From: a virus
Reading direction: 5' to 3' (one strand)
IMG/VR virus record: IMGVR_UViG_3300025086_000137
Span: 1 to 30,970 of that record
Length of the DNA stretch: 30,970 nt
This document shows positions 7,315 through 15,275 of this stretch, piece after piece (position 1 is the first letter of the stretch; each line of letters starts with the position of its first letter). The notes under the pieces are model-generated. The model did no database searches. It saw only the letters and a list, made by a program, of their open reading frames with translations, and was not told the origin of the DNA. Both the position numbers and the translations under genes were made by a program.

Positions 7315-10277
7315 TGGCAAGTAATGGTCAACAGCGTTTGTATATTCCACATAGCACTATGCCTTCAGCAGAAGTAGTAGCTAAAACTATACTAGTAGAA
7401 GCTGGTAGTACTACTGGAGCAAACACATGTTATGATTATCTAAAATTTGGTTATGATACTACTAGTACTAATTATCATAGAGGTATAATTACTATTAAAT
7501 TACCTTTATTGGAAGATGTATTTGGCGATGTAACGACTGGTTTGTACAACTCTGATACGCCTGTTGGAGATATAGAAAATATTGCTATTAGATTAGACCC
7601 AGGAAATCAAGTTCTAAATTTAGGCAAATATCATATTTACAAGATTAAAAAACGTTACACTCAATACGCTGCTGGAATAAATGGGACTGTCTCATCTGGA
7701 GGTGGACATTCTTCAAATCATGTGCAAACTGACTATACTACTTGGAATAGTTATGCAACTAGTGAAATGAGTAAAGATACTGATGTAGATAATCTTGGGT
7801 ATGTTTTTTGGGACACGCCTGGTGCTTTTGTAAAAGGTATTGCTGTGCAAGGCGCTAGTGGAACTAAAGTGCCTACAGGTTCAGGCAGTGCAGATTTAGA
7901 CCAATCTACAGATTATGGTCATGGAGCTAATGGGATTATTCATATGTTTAATGTTGAAAATCATGGGTCAGATAATACAATTACAATTCCTTTAAAACCA
8001 TTGCTTGATGCAGATTCTTTTACTTGGGGAGATACATTTAGATTATTAATTAAACATGAAGGCGCTGTTGACAAAGGCTTTGGCACTTCTGACCAAGACG
8101 CAGATTGGGGAGATGAAGCACATTATAATCAACAAACACTTATTTCATGTGATGCAAGTACTTTTGGTGGCACTGTTAGTTCAAGCCTTGTACAGGTTGA
8201 AATCATATATCAAGATGCACCTCCTACAAAACCAATCATAAAATTATCAGCAGACCCTATAGATTTTAGAACTCCTATTGTTACTTTTACTACCTTTCCT
8301 AGTGATGCAGATATACAAACTGTAGCATTACATCACAACACATCAAACGCATTTACTTTTGATGGTAGTGGTAGTGACGTAAGAACAAACTTAACAAGTT
8401 TTAATTCTGAGACTTATCGAGATTTAGAAAGCACTAATTTTTTAAATAATACAGGCACTAAAAATTATTTTTTAACGGCAGTTGCTAGCGACAATACTAG
8501 TCACGTACAAGGTAATGTAATCAATAAAGGTCGCATGGCATGTTCTGGAGCAATTGTCAATACAACTAGTATAGGAACTCAAGTTACCTTAACAGTTACA
8601 GGCAGCGGTGGGGATTTTTCTGGTAAATTTATTAAGGTTGGAGTTAATTGGGATAGTGGAGCTTCTGATAAAATATCTGATTATAGAATAGTTACACTCA
8701 CAGAAGAGTCAACAACTGCCCAAATAACGCACACATATGATACTAGTGATGTCTTTCAAGTAAAATTGTTTACAGTAGATAGAGATGGATTTAGAAGTGA
8801 TAAAACTAATGCTGCAAATAATACAGTTGTAAAACCAATAGGAACTACAGACCGAGCGGCAGTTGCTAAACTAAGTGTAAGTAGAGATACTGCTGTAAGA
8901 GCTAGATATGGCGATTCTTTTTCTGTTATTACTTTATCTGGTGCGCAAGGTTATGCTGTCGGTAGTGACAAACGTGTTGGTACATATTTATTCAAACATA
9001 ATAATGCAAGTGACGCAAATCCACTAACTACAAATCCTTTAGGTAATAATAATGATTCTTTTAATTCTGTAAGTGGTATTGTAAAACTTAGATGTAATCA
9101 AGATGGTCGAGAGGGTACTGTTCTGAAAGTATGGGGTTGGTGTTCTGTTGAAGCTGATGGCACACCTGTTGCAGATAACTCTGCTAACTTTGACCACTAT
9201 GAATGGCAAGTACACTCTGTTAGTCCTAGTGCCTCTGCAAACGTAGTGGGTACACAAGCACAAACTGGTGACCCTAGTGAAGATGTCTATTATAAATCTG
9301 TAGAATTTGTAGCCTTAGATGCTATTGATGCTGATGATAATGGCACTGCTACTTCTGTAGGAACAGTCAATAGATATGTTTTAGTTGATGGTGCAGGAAA
9401 TATAATCAATAGTGAAATAAGAGGAACTGCTAATGATTATTCTTTTGGTGGATATATTACCACTGGTGATATCACTGTTGCTTTCCATGATACTAATAAA
9501 ACTATCACAAGAAGTAGTGGTAGTTTCTTAACTGATGGATTTGAAGTAGGTGATGTTGTAATGATTGGCGGTATGTTAGAGGATTCTGTAAATAATATTT
9601 TTACAAAAATTACAGCACTTACAGCAACTATCATGACAGTTGAAGATGATTTAGAAGATGGAGATGGTAGTAATGCTAATGTAAAAATATTAAAAGCACA
9701 AGGACCAACTTTACAAGTCGCATCTTATGATGAGAGTTCTCCTACATTTACACACAAAATAGTTCCAATAAATATAAATCAAAGTTCAGCAGTTAATGAT
9801 ATTGAAAAGGGTGGAGCTGATGCTACCAATAATGCTCCTGTATCTACTGAAGTTACACAACAAGTTATATTTGAAAGTGAAGAATACCACACTTATGATT
9901 TTGATACTGAAGCAGATGCACGTAACATATCTATAACAAATGCTGTATTAAGTAGACGTGGAGGCATTGCAGGTGCAATGCCATTGGGTCAGGGCAGGTA
10001 TCCTATCTCACCTACTAGAACGTCTCTAGGATTGCCTACAATGGCTATTTCGGTACGTGCGCACACACAAGCAGGTTACAGAAAACTTTGGAATCTTATA
10101 CAAGGTGATAGATATGAGTGGTCAACTATTGATTCTAAAAAAGTAGACTCGCCTGATAATTCGTTCAGGCAGTTAAGATTAAAGATAATTGATGGTACTT
10201 TGAATAAAGACCCTTCACTTGCAAATGAATACACTGCTACTCTAAACTTTTTAGTTATTGGTGAGTTGGTTACGTAA
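7314..10277 (+). CDS. large distal tail / adhesin-type structural protein
   Basis: This 987-residue, Ser/Thr/Asp/Gly-rich, beta-type protein is joined by TAATG to both neighbours. The N-terminus, about 1-300, is a beta-sandwich-like region (DYLKFGYDTTSTNYHRGIIT; TIPLKPLLDADSFTWGDTFR). The middle, about 300-500, contains PPTKPIIKLSADPIDF and later TVTGSGGDFSGKFIKVGVNW, consistent with Ig/fibronectin-like modules. The last 80 residues (AISVRAHTQAGYRKLWNLIQ; NEYTATLNFLVIGELVT) resemble a tail-tube or distal-tail fold. I infer a tail-tip protein that carries host-binding domains on a distal-tail core. Acidic surface composition suits a marine or saline setting. No enzyme motif is seen. Exact domain names need profile searches. 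Confidence 0.6.
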   Translation: MASNGQQRLYIPHSTMPSAEVVAKTILVEAGSTTGANTCYDYLKFGYDTTSTNYHRGIITIKLPLLEDVFGDVTTGLYNSDTPVGDIENIAIRLDPGNQVLNLGKYHIYKIKKRYTQYAAGINGTVSSGGGHSSNHVQTDYTTWNSYATSEMSKDTDVDNLGYVFWDTPGAFVKGIAVQGASGTKVPTGSGSADLDQSTDYGHGANGIIHMFNVENHGSDNTITIPLKPLLDADSFTWGDTFRLLIKHEGAVDKGFGTSDQDADWGDEAHYNQQTLISCDASTFGGTVSSSLVQVEIIYQDAPPTKPIIKLSADPIDFRTPIVTFTTFPSDADIQTVALHHNTSNAFTFDGSGSDVRTNLTSFNSETYRDLESTNFLNNTGTKNYFLTAVASDNTSHVQGNVINKGRMACSGAIVNTTSIGTQVTLTVTGSGGDFSGKFIKVGVNWDSGASDKISDYRIVTLTEESTTAQITHTYDTSDVFQVKLFTVDRDGFRSDKTNAANNTVVKPIGTTDRAAVAKLSVSRDTAVRARYGDSFSVITLSGAQGYAVGSDKRVGTYLFKHNNASDANPLTTNPLGNNNDSFNSVSGIVKLRCNQDGREGTVLKVWGWCSVEADGTPVADNSANFDHYEWQVHSVSPSASANVVGTQAQTGDPSEDVYYKSVEFVALDAIDADDNGTATSVGTVNRYVLVDGAGNIINSEIRGTANDYSFGGYITTGDITVAFHDTNKTITRSSGSFLTDGFEVGDVVMIGGMLEDSVNNIFTKITALTATIMTVEDDLEDGDGSNANVKILKAQGPTLQVASYDESSPTFTHKIVPININQSSAVNDIEKGGADATNNAPVSTEVTQQVIFESEEYHTYDFDTEADARNISITNAVLSRRGGIAGAMPLGQGRYPISPTRTSLGLPTMAISVRAHTQAGYRKLWNLIQGDRYEWSTIDSKKVDSPDNSFRQLRLKIIDGTLNKDPSLANEYTATLNFLVIGELVT

Positions 10278-11416
10278 TGCCTGTACAGAAGGGGCATTTG
10301 TTACAAAGCCCTCATGTAGATATTGTTGTTGATGACGTCATATTAAATGATATTGTTTCTATTAGTCTTACACATGAATTAAATAAAGCAAGAGTTTTGA
10401 CATGTAGGTTTAGAGGAGATACTGCATTACTACATTGTCGTTTAGGTTCTATTGTATCTTTAAGGCAACATATAGGTAAACCCACTAGTGGAGTATTTAG
10501 TGATGACAATTCTTTTTTAGGAATTATAAAAAATGTGTCTCCCTCTGATGAAGAGCATCAGTTTATTGCATTTGATTTTACAACATTACTTGCAGAATCT
10601 CAATTAATTAATTTTAAAGCTGAAGATTATGTTGGAGAAGATTTGTACTTTGCAGCCGCAAATGCTTGTGATTTCAAATATCATGGAGAAGTTTCTCGTA
10701 TGGCAAATACTAGTATTGATGTATCAAATCTAAAAAGTGGTTCTGGTGTTTTTATAACAAAAGATATGAATTTGTTTGGTTGGAAAACTCGTAAAGAATT
10801 TATTGATGCTTGTTTTAATGAAATGAAAGTGTTAAGAGATGATGCACATCATCCACAATTTGCAATACAACAATTTCATTATGCAATTCATAAAGATAAT
10901 ATTATGAGTTTTTTTGCTCCAGACCCTTTACATAAACAAGCAATACCATCACTTACATTATCAAAAGACAACAATAACATACCTGCAAAAGGAATAGTAT
11001 CGCAAATAGATACAACTAAATTAGTTAATGCAATTACTGTAGTAAGTAAAACAGACTCTAATATTTATGCACAAAGAGAAAATGCATCTAGTATTGCACG
11101 CTTTGGTGTTATATCTAAGTTTATACAATTAGATACTGATGACATAAATGCTTTGGATAATGCTGCTGAAATTATTTTAAGACGATTTGATAAACCATCT
11201 ATATTCTATAATATTGTTTCTGTTGAACCAACTAATTTACATCTAGGTGATTTGGTAAGAGTTGACTTACCACGATTAAATATTGATGAGATATTACCAA
11301 TAACATCTATAACCTTAGATATAGGTACAGAAGTACAGTATCAATTCAAAGTAGGAGAAAGAACTTTAACTATACAAGAAGAATTAGAAATAGTTTCTAA
11401 TCCAACTAATAGATAG
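10277..11416 (+). CDS. tail hub / baseplate hub protein
   Basis: This 379-residue protein is the last gene of the late operon. The region AITVVSKTDSNIYAQRENAS followed by long spacing and VEPTNLHLGDLVRVDLPRLN resembles tail hub proteins of the gp27/gpD/XkdQ type, in which a conserved 'L-x-x-G-D-x-V-x-V' strand closes the beta barrel. N-terminal strands (VDIVVDDVILNDIVSISLTH... ACRFRGDT-like order) also fit a hub barrel. It would cap the tail tube and hold the tip proteins. The stop TAG at 11414-11416 forms the first bases of a large inverted repeat. Confidence 0.65.
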   Translation: MPVQKGHLLQSPHVDIVVDDVILNDIVSISLTHELNKARVLTCRFRGDTALLHCRLGSIVSLRQHIGKPTSGVFSDDNSFLGIIKNVSPSDEEHQFIAFDFTTLLAESQLINFKAEDYVGEDLYFAAANACDFKYHGEVSRMANTSIDVSNLKSGSGVFITKDMNLFGWKTRKEFIDACFNEMKVLRDDAHHPQFAIQQFHYAIHKDNIMSFFAPDPLHKQAIPSLTLSKDNNNIPAKGIVSQIDTTKLVNAITVVSKTDSNIYAQRENASSIARFGVISKFIQLDTDDINALDNAAEIILRRFDKPSIFYNIVSVEPTNLHLGDLVRVDLPRLNIDEILPITSITLDIGTEVQYQFKVGERTLTIQEELEIVSNPTNR

Positions 11417-11570
11417 AGACACACACCTTTGTTTCCACTGGAACTATTTAGTAAAGTCTCTACAAATTTTTTATAGTTTTTAGAGAGGTACGGCGGCTTA
11501 TTAGCTATATAAGATATATTCTTACTTATATAATAAAAGTTCCAGTGGAAATGAAGGTGTCTGTCCCTCT
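11415..11570 (+). terminator. large branched stem structure in the 3' region of the late operon
   Basis: The outer arms are 11415-11445 and 11538-11570. TTTCCACTGGAACT (11432-11445) pairs perfectly with AGTTCCAGTGGAAA (11538-11551). Pairing then continues outward through two G-U pairs and most of ACACACCTTT/AAGGTGTCTGT, with one mismatch and a small bulge. Inside are two further hairpins: TCTCTA (11457-11462) with TAGAGA (11481-11486), and TATATAAG (11506-11513) with CTTATATA (11525-11532). The G-U pairs hold only in the + strand RNA, which favours a transcript structure over a DNA cruciform. It begins at the hub gene stop codon and lies between convergent operons, so it probably ends or protects the late transcript. 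A 156-bp miniature transposable element is the alternative. Confidence 0.7.
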
Positions 11571-11584
11571 AAAAATAACAAAGT

Positions 11585-11597
11585 TATGGGTTAAACA
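11585..11597 (-). repeat. TATGGGTTAAACA element, copy 1
   Basis: This is one of four copies of a conserved block (consensus TTCTATGGGTTAAACAAAA on the + strand). This copy is shortened to the core TATGGGTTAAACA. It lies 14 bases past the stop of the last minus-strand gene. No minus-strand gene follows it, so it is more likely a 3'-end signal than a promoter element. Confidence 0.6.
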
Positions 11598-11610
11598 TTT
11601 TACTCAAAAA

Positions 11611-11805
11611 TTATTTTTGGTCTAAAAAAGAGATATAACGTTGATTTTCTTCAACGTTAATCGTTTTTGCTTGGATTTTAGTATTCTTTTTATTCATAAC
11701 ATAGCCACAGCGAAAGCATTTCCAAGACTTGTATCTGCTTTCGCCTGCTCTGGTTGTGTAGCACTTAGGACATTTTAATATGTAGTTAGTAATAAACCTC
11801 ACCAC
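11611..11805 (-). CDS. zinc-ribbon mini-protein
   Basis: This 64-residue protein carries CPKCYTTRAGESRYKSWKCFRCG, a C-x2-C-x15-C-x2-C zinc ribbon at about residues 12-33, followed by a lysine-rich tail. The start is GTG at 11805, overlapping the upstream gene. The ribbon resembles those of archaeal transcription-factor-like or translation-associated mini-proteins, but is too short for a family call. It ends the early operon and is probably a DNA/RNA- or protein-binding regulator. Confidence 0.6.
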   Translation of the reverse strand: MVRFITNYILKCPKCYTTRAGESRYKSWKCFRCGYVMNKKNTKIQAKTINVEENQRYISFLDQK

Positions 11806-11890
11806 ATTCTACACAACATCCTTCAAATAATTCTTTAGAACATGCTGGACATCGTTCAGTATCATCATATCCATATTCAGTAATGCTCAT
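11786..11890 (-). CDS. 34-residue double zinc-knuckle protein
   Basis: The ATG at 11890 opens a short frame ending with TAA at 11786-11788. The cysteine pattern RCPACSKELFEGCCVECGEV (C-x2-C, then C-C-x2-C) forms one compact zinc site. It overlaps the next gene by 20 bases and starts one base after the previous mini-gene ends. Length and spacing match the other cysteine mini-proteins here, which argues that it is real. Confidence 0.5.
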   Translation of the reverse strand: MSITEYGYDDTERCPACSKELFEGCCVECGEVYY

Positions 11891-11891
11891 G

Positions 11892-11969
11892 TTAATCCAC
11901 TAGCTTACCACATATAATACATTCCCAACCATTGTCGCCACATATTTGAGCTTCGTGTCTACAGTTCAT
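11892..11969 (-). CDS. 25-residue zinc-knuckle mini-protein
   Basis: The ATG at 11969 lies inside the last codons of the upstream gene; the TAA is at 11892-11894. The product contains NCRHEAQICGDNGWECIICG: a C-x2-H and a C-x2-C pair. The C-x-x-C-G ending is shared with its neighbours at 11611 and 11786. Support is the cysteine pattern plus tight packing. Confidence 0.45.
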   Translation of the reverse strand: MNCRHEAQICGDNGWECIICGKLVD

Positions 11970-12198
11970 GGTCAATTCTCTTACCAAGATGACTTATTTT
12001 AGGCTCTACAGCTTTAGAATGACCTACTATGTATATCATACTGTCATTGTATCCGTAACCTTTTACGCCATGATACTGTCTAGGTCTTTCCCATATCCCT
12101 AATCTATTGTGATGATTAGGATGATAGGCTTCTTTCATCTGTTCAAGCCATCGTTTAGCAACAGCTAATGAATTTACTTTTACCATTCTAGTTGCCAT
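11959..12198 (-). CDS. unknown 79-residue protein
   Basis: I place the start at ATG 12198 because GAAAGGAGTTAACA immediately precedes it; the frame extends further upstream but without a site. The sequence contains a basic helix (AKRWLEQMKEAYHP), then HNRLGIWERPRQYHGVKGYG, a motif rich in aromatic residues and glycine, and ends with a histidine/lysine-rich tail. No family is recognised. It overlaps the genes on both sides and is probably an early host-takeover protein of unknown role. Confidence 0.5.
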   Translation of the reverse strand: MATRMVKVNSLAVAKRWLEQMKEAYHPNHHNRLGIWERPRQYHGVKGYGYNDSMIYIVGHSKAVEPKISHLGKRIDHEL

Positions 12199-12394
12199 TG
12201 TTAACTCCTTTCTCAGCATCAGCCATAGCCTCTAGTAACATTATCTTAGATTTATTTCTAATGCGTTTCCAATCCTCACTAAATGTTTTTTCATCCATTG
12301 TGATGTCTAATTCTATATCAGCTCTCACTGATTCATATTGTCTAGCAGTGGGCCTAGTAGCCCCTAATTTTATTTTGAGTGACTTTATAATCAT
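12188..12394 (-). CDS. unknown 68-residue early protein
   Basis: The start is ATG 12394 behind GGTGATAAAC, a Shine-Dalgarno complementary to the archaeal 16S tail. The product begins MIIKSLKIKLGATRPTARQY and continues with acidic strands (VRADIELDITMDEKTF) and a helix (WKRIRNKSKIMLLEAMADAE). The alternating strand-then-helix layout is compact and globular. It is the first gene of a short operon with its own upstream region (12395-12457). Family not recognised. Confidence 0.55.
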   Translation of the reverse strand: MIIKSLKIKLGATRPTARQYESVRADIELDITMDEKTFSEDWKRIRNKSKIMLLEAMADAEKGVNNGN

Positions 12395-12438
12395 GTTTAT
12401 CACCAAAAGGCGATATGTCCTCCTCTATTTAACAACTT

Positions 12439-12457
12439 CTATGGGTTAAACAAAAAA
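12439..12457 (-). repeat. TTCTATGGGTTAAACAAAA element, copy 2
   Basis: This copy reads CTATGGGTTAAACAAAAAA on the + strand and begins within a few bases of the stop of the gene at 12458. In the minus-strand transcript it gives a T-run followed by GTTTAACCCATAG. Archaeal transcription ends at T-runs, so it could be a terminator. It also lies just upstream of the next minus-strand unit (start 12394), so a promoter-linked role is not excluded. Confidence 0.6.
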
Positions 12458-12700
12458 CTATTCTAAAATTTTTACTAATCCTAAATCAACAAAAGACCGA
12501 ATAAATGCATCTTCTGAGCTAATATCTATAGCATCTTTATCTACGCCGTAAAACTCAACGTGAATATTGCGCACACCTTTCATATATTGTTGATTATCTA
12601 CTTCTTCACAAAAAGGATGCCTCATCTGTCTTAGTTCTATGAATCTTTTAGGTGATTCAATATTATATTCAGTGCCGTTTAACCATTCGATTTTTTTCAT
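12458..12700 (-). CDS. unknown 80-residue early protein
   Basis: The start ATG is at 12700, giving MKKIEWLNGTEYNIESPKRF. The frame is open further upstream to 12742, but those codons run through the hairpin and TATA-like region. The bases before the ATG are AATAATGCACAC, the genome-wide repeated motif. The rest is a mixed alpha/beta protein with an acidic C-terminus (DKDAIDISSEDAFIRSFVDL). No family is recognised. It appears to be transcribed alone from a TATA-like ATTATAAAA at 12731-12739. Confidence 0.5.
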   Translation of the reverse strand: MKKIEWLNGTEYNIESPKRFIELRQMRHPFCEEVDNQQYMKGVRNIHVEFYGVDKDAIDISSEDAFIRSFVDLGLVKILE

Positions 12701-12717
12701 GTGTGCATTATTTGGGG

Positions 12718-12778
12718 GGATAAGAGAAAAATTATAAAACAAAAGTGATAAACATGACTTACAAAGATTCTCTTATCC
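12718..12778 (-). terminator. 11-bp stem hairpin around a TATA-like loop
   Basis: GGATAAGAGAA (12718-12728) is perfectly complementary to TTCTCTTATCC (12768-12778), with a 39-base loop. It lies downstream of the gene ending at 12817 and just upstream of the gene starting at 12700. The loop contains the TATA-like ATTATAAAA. It may end the upstream transcript or control the downstream start. Confidence 0.55.
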
Positions 12779-12816
12779 TATCCCCTACTACAAGGAACTG
12801 AATATAAACGTGTGCG

Positions 12817-13041
12817 TTATTCGTTAATTATCTTATCTTCTCTATCTAACCAATTTTTTAGTTTTAAGATGTGTTCAATTCGATATTTGTAACGTTCGCC
12901 GTCAGTTACTTTGTCTCTATGATACAGAAGGGCATCATTTAGGGCAAATAAATGCTCTTTAAGGCCCTCTGTATCCAATTCCCATAGTTCGTATAGGAAC
13001 TTACGTTCTACTAAACTATTCTCTTTCTTCTTTCTTGGCAT
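12817..13041 (-). CDS. charged helical protein, unknown
   Basis: This 74-residue product (MPRKKKENSLVERKFLYELW...) is almost entirely charged helix with a basic N-terminus, consistent with a small coiled-coil or nucleic-acid-binding protein. Its ATG at 13041 lies inside the end of the upstream gene. The stop TAA is the 5' part of a dispersed repeat (AATAACGCACAC in transcript sense). Confidence 0.5.
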   Translation of the reverse strand: MPRKKKENSLVERKFLYELWELDTEGLKEHLFALNDALLYHRDKVTDGERYKYRIEHILKLKNWLDREDKIINE

Positions 13042-13213
13042 TTTCTATGTCCTTTTTTGTCTTATACATTGTATCTTTTGCGCTAAGGTATCGTAAAGCT
13101 TCAGTAATTCGAATCCACGCAATATCTAAATCGTGTGCGTTATCTAGCGAATCAGTAAGTTTTATGATTTCTTCTGCTATTTTCTCTCCTCTTTTATCTC
13201 TCTCTTGTTTCAT
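13016..13213 (-). CDS. charged helical protein, unknown
   Basis: This 65-residue product, MKQERDKRGEKIAEEIIKLT..., is predicted helical and highly charged. The start ATG at 13213 follows GAAAGGAGAAAGA, a good ribosome-binding site, and overlaps the preceding gene's TGA. It resembles the product at 12817 in style, and the pair may form a complex. No family is recognised. Confidence 0.5.
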   Translation of the reverse strand: MKQERDKRGEKIAEEIIKLTDSLDNAHDLDIAWIRITEALRYLSAKDTMYKTKKDIENAKKEERE

Positions 13214-13389
13214 TCTTTCTCCTTTCTTACTAATGTTTCTTCGTGTATTACATAAATCTCTGCATTATCGTAACATAACGCACACAATCCCATTGATTTA
13301 TTTATTACATATACTACCCCTAACTTAGTTAGGCTGTCGCCACAGTTATCACAACTATCTGTATAATAGTCTTTCCACTTTTGTATCAT
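13210..13389 (-). CDS. 59-residue zinc protein
   Basis: The ATG at 13389 overlaps the TAA of the nuclease gene, and the TGA overlaps the next ATG, so it is linked on both sides. The product has CDNCGDSL near residue 13 and CALCYDN near residue 36, giving two C-x2-C pairs 20 residues apart, a zinc-ribbon spacing. The sequence between (TKLGVVYVINKSMG) is a beta hairpin. The codons for LCALC run through a copy of the GTGTGCGTTAT motif. Confidence 0.6.
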   Translation of the reverse strand: MIQKWKDYYTDSCDNCGDSLTKLGVVYVINKSMGLCALCYDNAEIYVIHEETLVRKEKE

Positions 13390-14168
13390 TACTCTCTCCC
13401 TTTTACAAATCTTCCATTTACTCTAACTCTTTTGTAATGTTTTACTTCTTGACACTTGTTATCTTTCATTATATCCAATCCGTGGACTCTTTCTAAATGT
13501 GTTCTCATGTCTGACCTAGTGACAGGTTTATTTTGACAATGAATACATTTATACCAATTCTTATGTCCAGTTTTAGTCTCTTTGGTTATATATTTTACGT
13601 TTGGATTGTCTATAAGATACCAGCGTTTGAATTTAGTTATCATTTGTTTGATAAGTTTATTTTTATTCCTTGTCATAGTGGTTTTTTTAGATGTTAATAA
13701 GTTCCATTTGTTTTTACCTAAGTTTGCTACATATGGTTGTCTTGTATGAGCCCCATCTATTGAAAATGTGAACGACCTCTCGTTATAATCTCCATAACCT
13801 GCTCTTCTAGCCCCTCCAAATCGACTTACACGTGATATATACTTTACTACCTTATGAGGTATGATATAAGCATCAAAATTAAATGGATTGTCTGTTTCAT
13901 GAAATACCAATGCAACTATGTAATCAATCTCTTTACTTTTGAATTGTCTTTCTGATAATCTAAATGCTACATTTAGACCCTCCCTTGAATCGATGTTCGT
14001 GCTTTTAACTTCTATTTTACAATCATTCTCTAAGTTTTGTAAATCATAAACATGATGTTCTGGTGTCCGCACTACATGTGTGTGTAAACTTGCTAGTTTA
14101 GCCATTACCAAACACTCTGCTGTAGCTCCTTGGTGTGCTATATCTATTGTTTGTAGTCTATCTTTCAT
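13389..14168 (-). CDS. PD-(D/E)XK nuclease-like protein fused to a C2H2 zinc finger
   Basis: This 259-residue protein starts at ATG 14168, immediately after the amidotransferase stop. The N-terminal domain shows a PD-(D/E)XK core: E18 (TAECLVMAKL), D42 (VYDLQN), then E53-V-K55 (KIEVKS), with further strands at YIVALVF. This matches restriction-like and Holliday-junction-resolvase-like nucleases, where D, E and K bind metal. The C-terminal part contains YKCIHCQNKPVTRSDMRTHL then ERVHG: C208-x2-C211-x12-H224-x4-H229, a classical C2H2 finger, which would target DNA. The fusion suggests a sequence- or structure-specific viral nuclease for recombination, host DNA degradation or packaging. Activity is untested. 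Confidence 0.65.
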   Translation of the reverse strand: MKDRLQTIDIAHQGATAECLVMAKLASLHTHVVRTPEHHVYDLQNLENDCKIEVKSTNIDSREGLNVAFRLSERQFKSKEIDYIVALVFHETDNPFNFDAYIIPHKVVKYISRVSRFGGARRAGYGDYNERSFTFSIDGAHTRQPYVANLGKNKWNLLTSKKTTMTRNKNKLIKQMITKFKRWYLIDNPNVKYITKETKTGHKNWYKCIHCQNKPVTRSDMRTHLERVHGLDIMKDNKCQEVKHYKRVRVNGRFVKGRE

Positions 14169-15089
14169 CTATTGAACCTCTTTAGATTTCTTAGACCATG
14201 AGCGCCAGTCTCCATAGACCGCCTCCCATGTTACATCTATATCATCAAGATAGCGCACACTGTCTTCATCATATTCATCAAAATTGCGCACACGTTCAGC
14301 ATGAGTTCGCTTTGGGACCAGGCTGGGTTGCCTGGTTCCCTTTTGCTTTGTGTGTGTTTTCTTGCTTAAGTCTCTCCAGGAATACATAGGTTGCTGCATT
14401 TTTCTCAATTGAGTTTTGTGTACAGTCATACCTGTGGGCGTAAACTTGTAGAGATGTCCGTGTTTTGCATCAAAGATATTTCTGAATCTCAGACCAGTAG
14501 TCATAAGATGATTGTCAGTTGATGAATACATAAAGTCCCCATTGAATAATTCACCAATAACTAAAGGAGACATTCCATTAGTCCAAAGATACATAGTCTT
14601 ACCCTTGGCCCATGAAATAGACATAGAGCCTTCTACATGCCCTGCAACTGCATCTATACCCCCGTTCTTTAATGCCACAAGAATGGCCTCAGTATCTACC
14701 TCACGCTTTGGTGAAGCATTATACTTACGTAAGACATTATCTTTATTGTAAACAACACCATTATGACATAATGCTAGTTTACTTCCCATTAAGGGATGAT
14801 TGTTTCTGTTTAGTTCTGGCTTACCATGAGTAGCAGCTCTAGTATGTAACATAACCCATCTTGGTGTTCTGTTCATACCAAAAGCTAGGTTCATACCTAA
14901 ACTACTTAGTTCGTAAGCCGATTTATCTGTCTTGACGTGCCTAATACCGCTAGGACTTTCATACGCAACGCCTGAAGCGTCGGTTCCTCTGGATTGTAGA
15001 CTATTCCACATTTTCCTGAGGGCTGGCTTTGCCCACTGTGGGGCGTTTTCTGTATTACCTGTTTGGTAATATCCTCCTATTCCGCACAT
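14169..15089 (-). CDS. class II glutamine amidotransferase (Ntn-type glutaminase domain)
   Basis: The start must be ATG 15089, because MCGIGG places the catalytic cysteine at residue 2, where methionine removal frees the N-terminal nucleophile. The frame extends to a GTG at 15098, but GTGATAAAC there is the Shine-Dalgarno. Family landmarks are SRGTDASG (33-40), LHTRAATHG (81-89), NNHPL (96-100), LCHNGVVYN (107-115) and DTEAI (132-136), the glutamine-binding pattern of PurF/AsnB/GlmS. No synthetase, phosphosugar or phosphoribosyl domain follows: the protein has 306 residues and a charged C-terminal tail. It would release ammonia from glutamine for another enzyme. The amidoligase at 16718-17617 is an attractive partner (inference). 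Transcription probably starts from the TATA box at 15173-15181. Confidence 0.85.
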   Translation of the reverse strand: MCGIGGYYQTGNTENAPQWAKPALRKMWNSLQSRGTDASGVAYESPSGIRHVKTDKSAYELSSLGMNLAFGMNRTPRWVMLHTRAATHGKPELNRNNHPLMGSKLALCHNGVVYNKDNVLRKYNASPKREVDTEAILVALKNGGIDAVAGHVEGSMSISWAKGKTMYLWTNGMSPLVIGELFNGDFMYSSTDNHLMTTGLRFRNIFDAKHGHLYKFTPTGMTVHKTQLRKMQQPMYSWRDLSKKTHTKQKGTRQPSLVPKRTHAERVRNFDEYDEDSVRYLDDIDVTWEAVYGDWRSWSKKSKEVQ

Positions 15090-15172
15090 GTTTATCACTT
15101 TTTTATGTTCGAATGGGCTGGTATAATGACCACACTAGGCCCACCCGAGCTAATAGGACATATGACCCACCC

Positions 15173-15181
15173 TATATAAAG
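15173..15181 (-). promoter_or_regulatory. TATA-box promoter of the amidotransferase operon
   Basis: On the minus strand this is CTTTATATA followed by GG, an archaeal TATA box. The expected start is near 15150, leaving a leader of about 60 bases with a GTGAT site before ATG 15089. Immediately downstream is AGGACATATGACCC (15155-15168), a near-palindromic box that also occurs near other promoters here and may be an operator. Confidence 0.6.
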
Positions 15182-15205
15182 ACTTTGTTGCCCTTTTCTT
15201 TGATT

Positions 15206-15224
15206 CCTATGGGTTAAACAAAAA
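15206..15224 (-). repeat. TTCTATGGGTTAAACAAAA element, copy 3
   Basis: This copy reads TCCTATGGGTTAAACAAAA on the + strand. It lies between the end of the upstream minus-strand operon (15366) and the TATA box of the amidotransferase operon. Its near identity to copies 2 and 4 shows conserved function rather than chance. T-runs on the transcript strand suggest termination. Confidence 0.6.
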
Positions 15225-15275
15225 CTAAATAAATGTAAAATGGTCAGTTTATAGTGATGACCAGCACTTTTCTCA

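Noticed and set aside
11415-11570. Insertion sequence
   Set aside because: Arms fit terminal inverted repeats, but no transposase and no flanking target duplication were seen.
12754-12801. + strand 15-codon frame (MTYKDSLILSPTTRN) after a perfect GTGATAAAC
   Set aside because: It lies inside the loop and right arm of a minus-strand hairpin, is very short, and has no neighbour on its strand.
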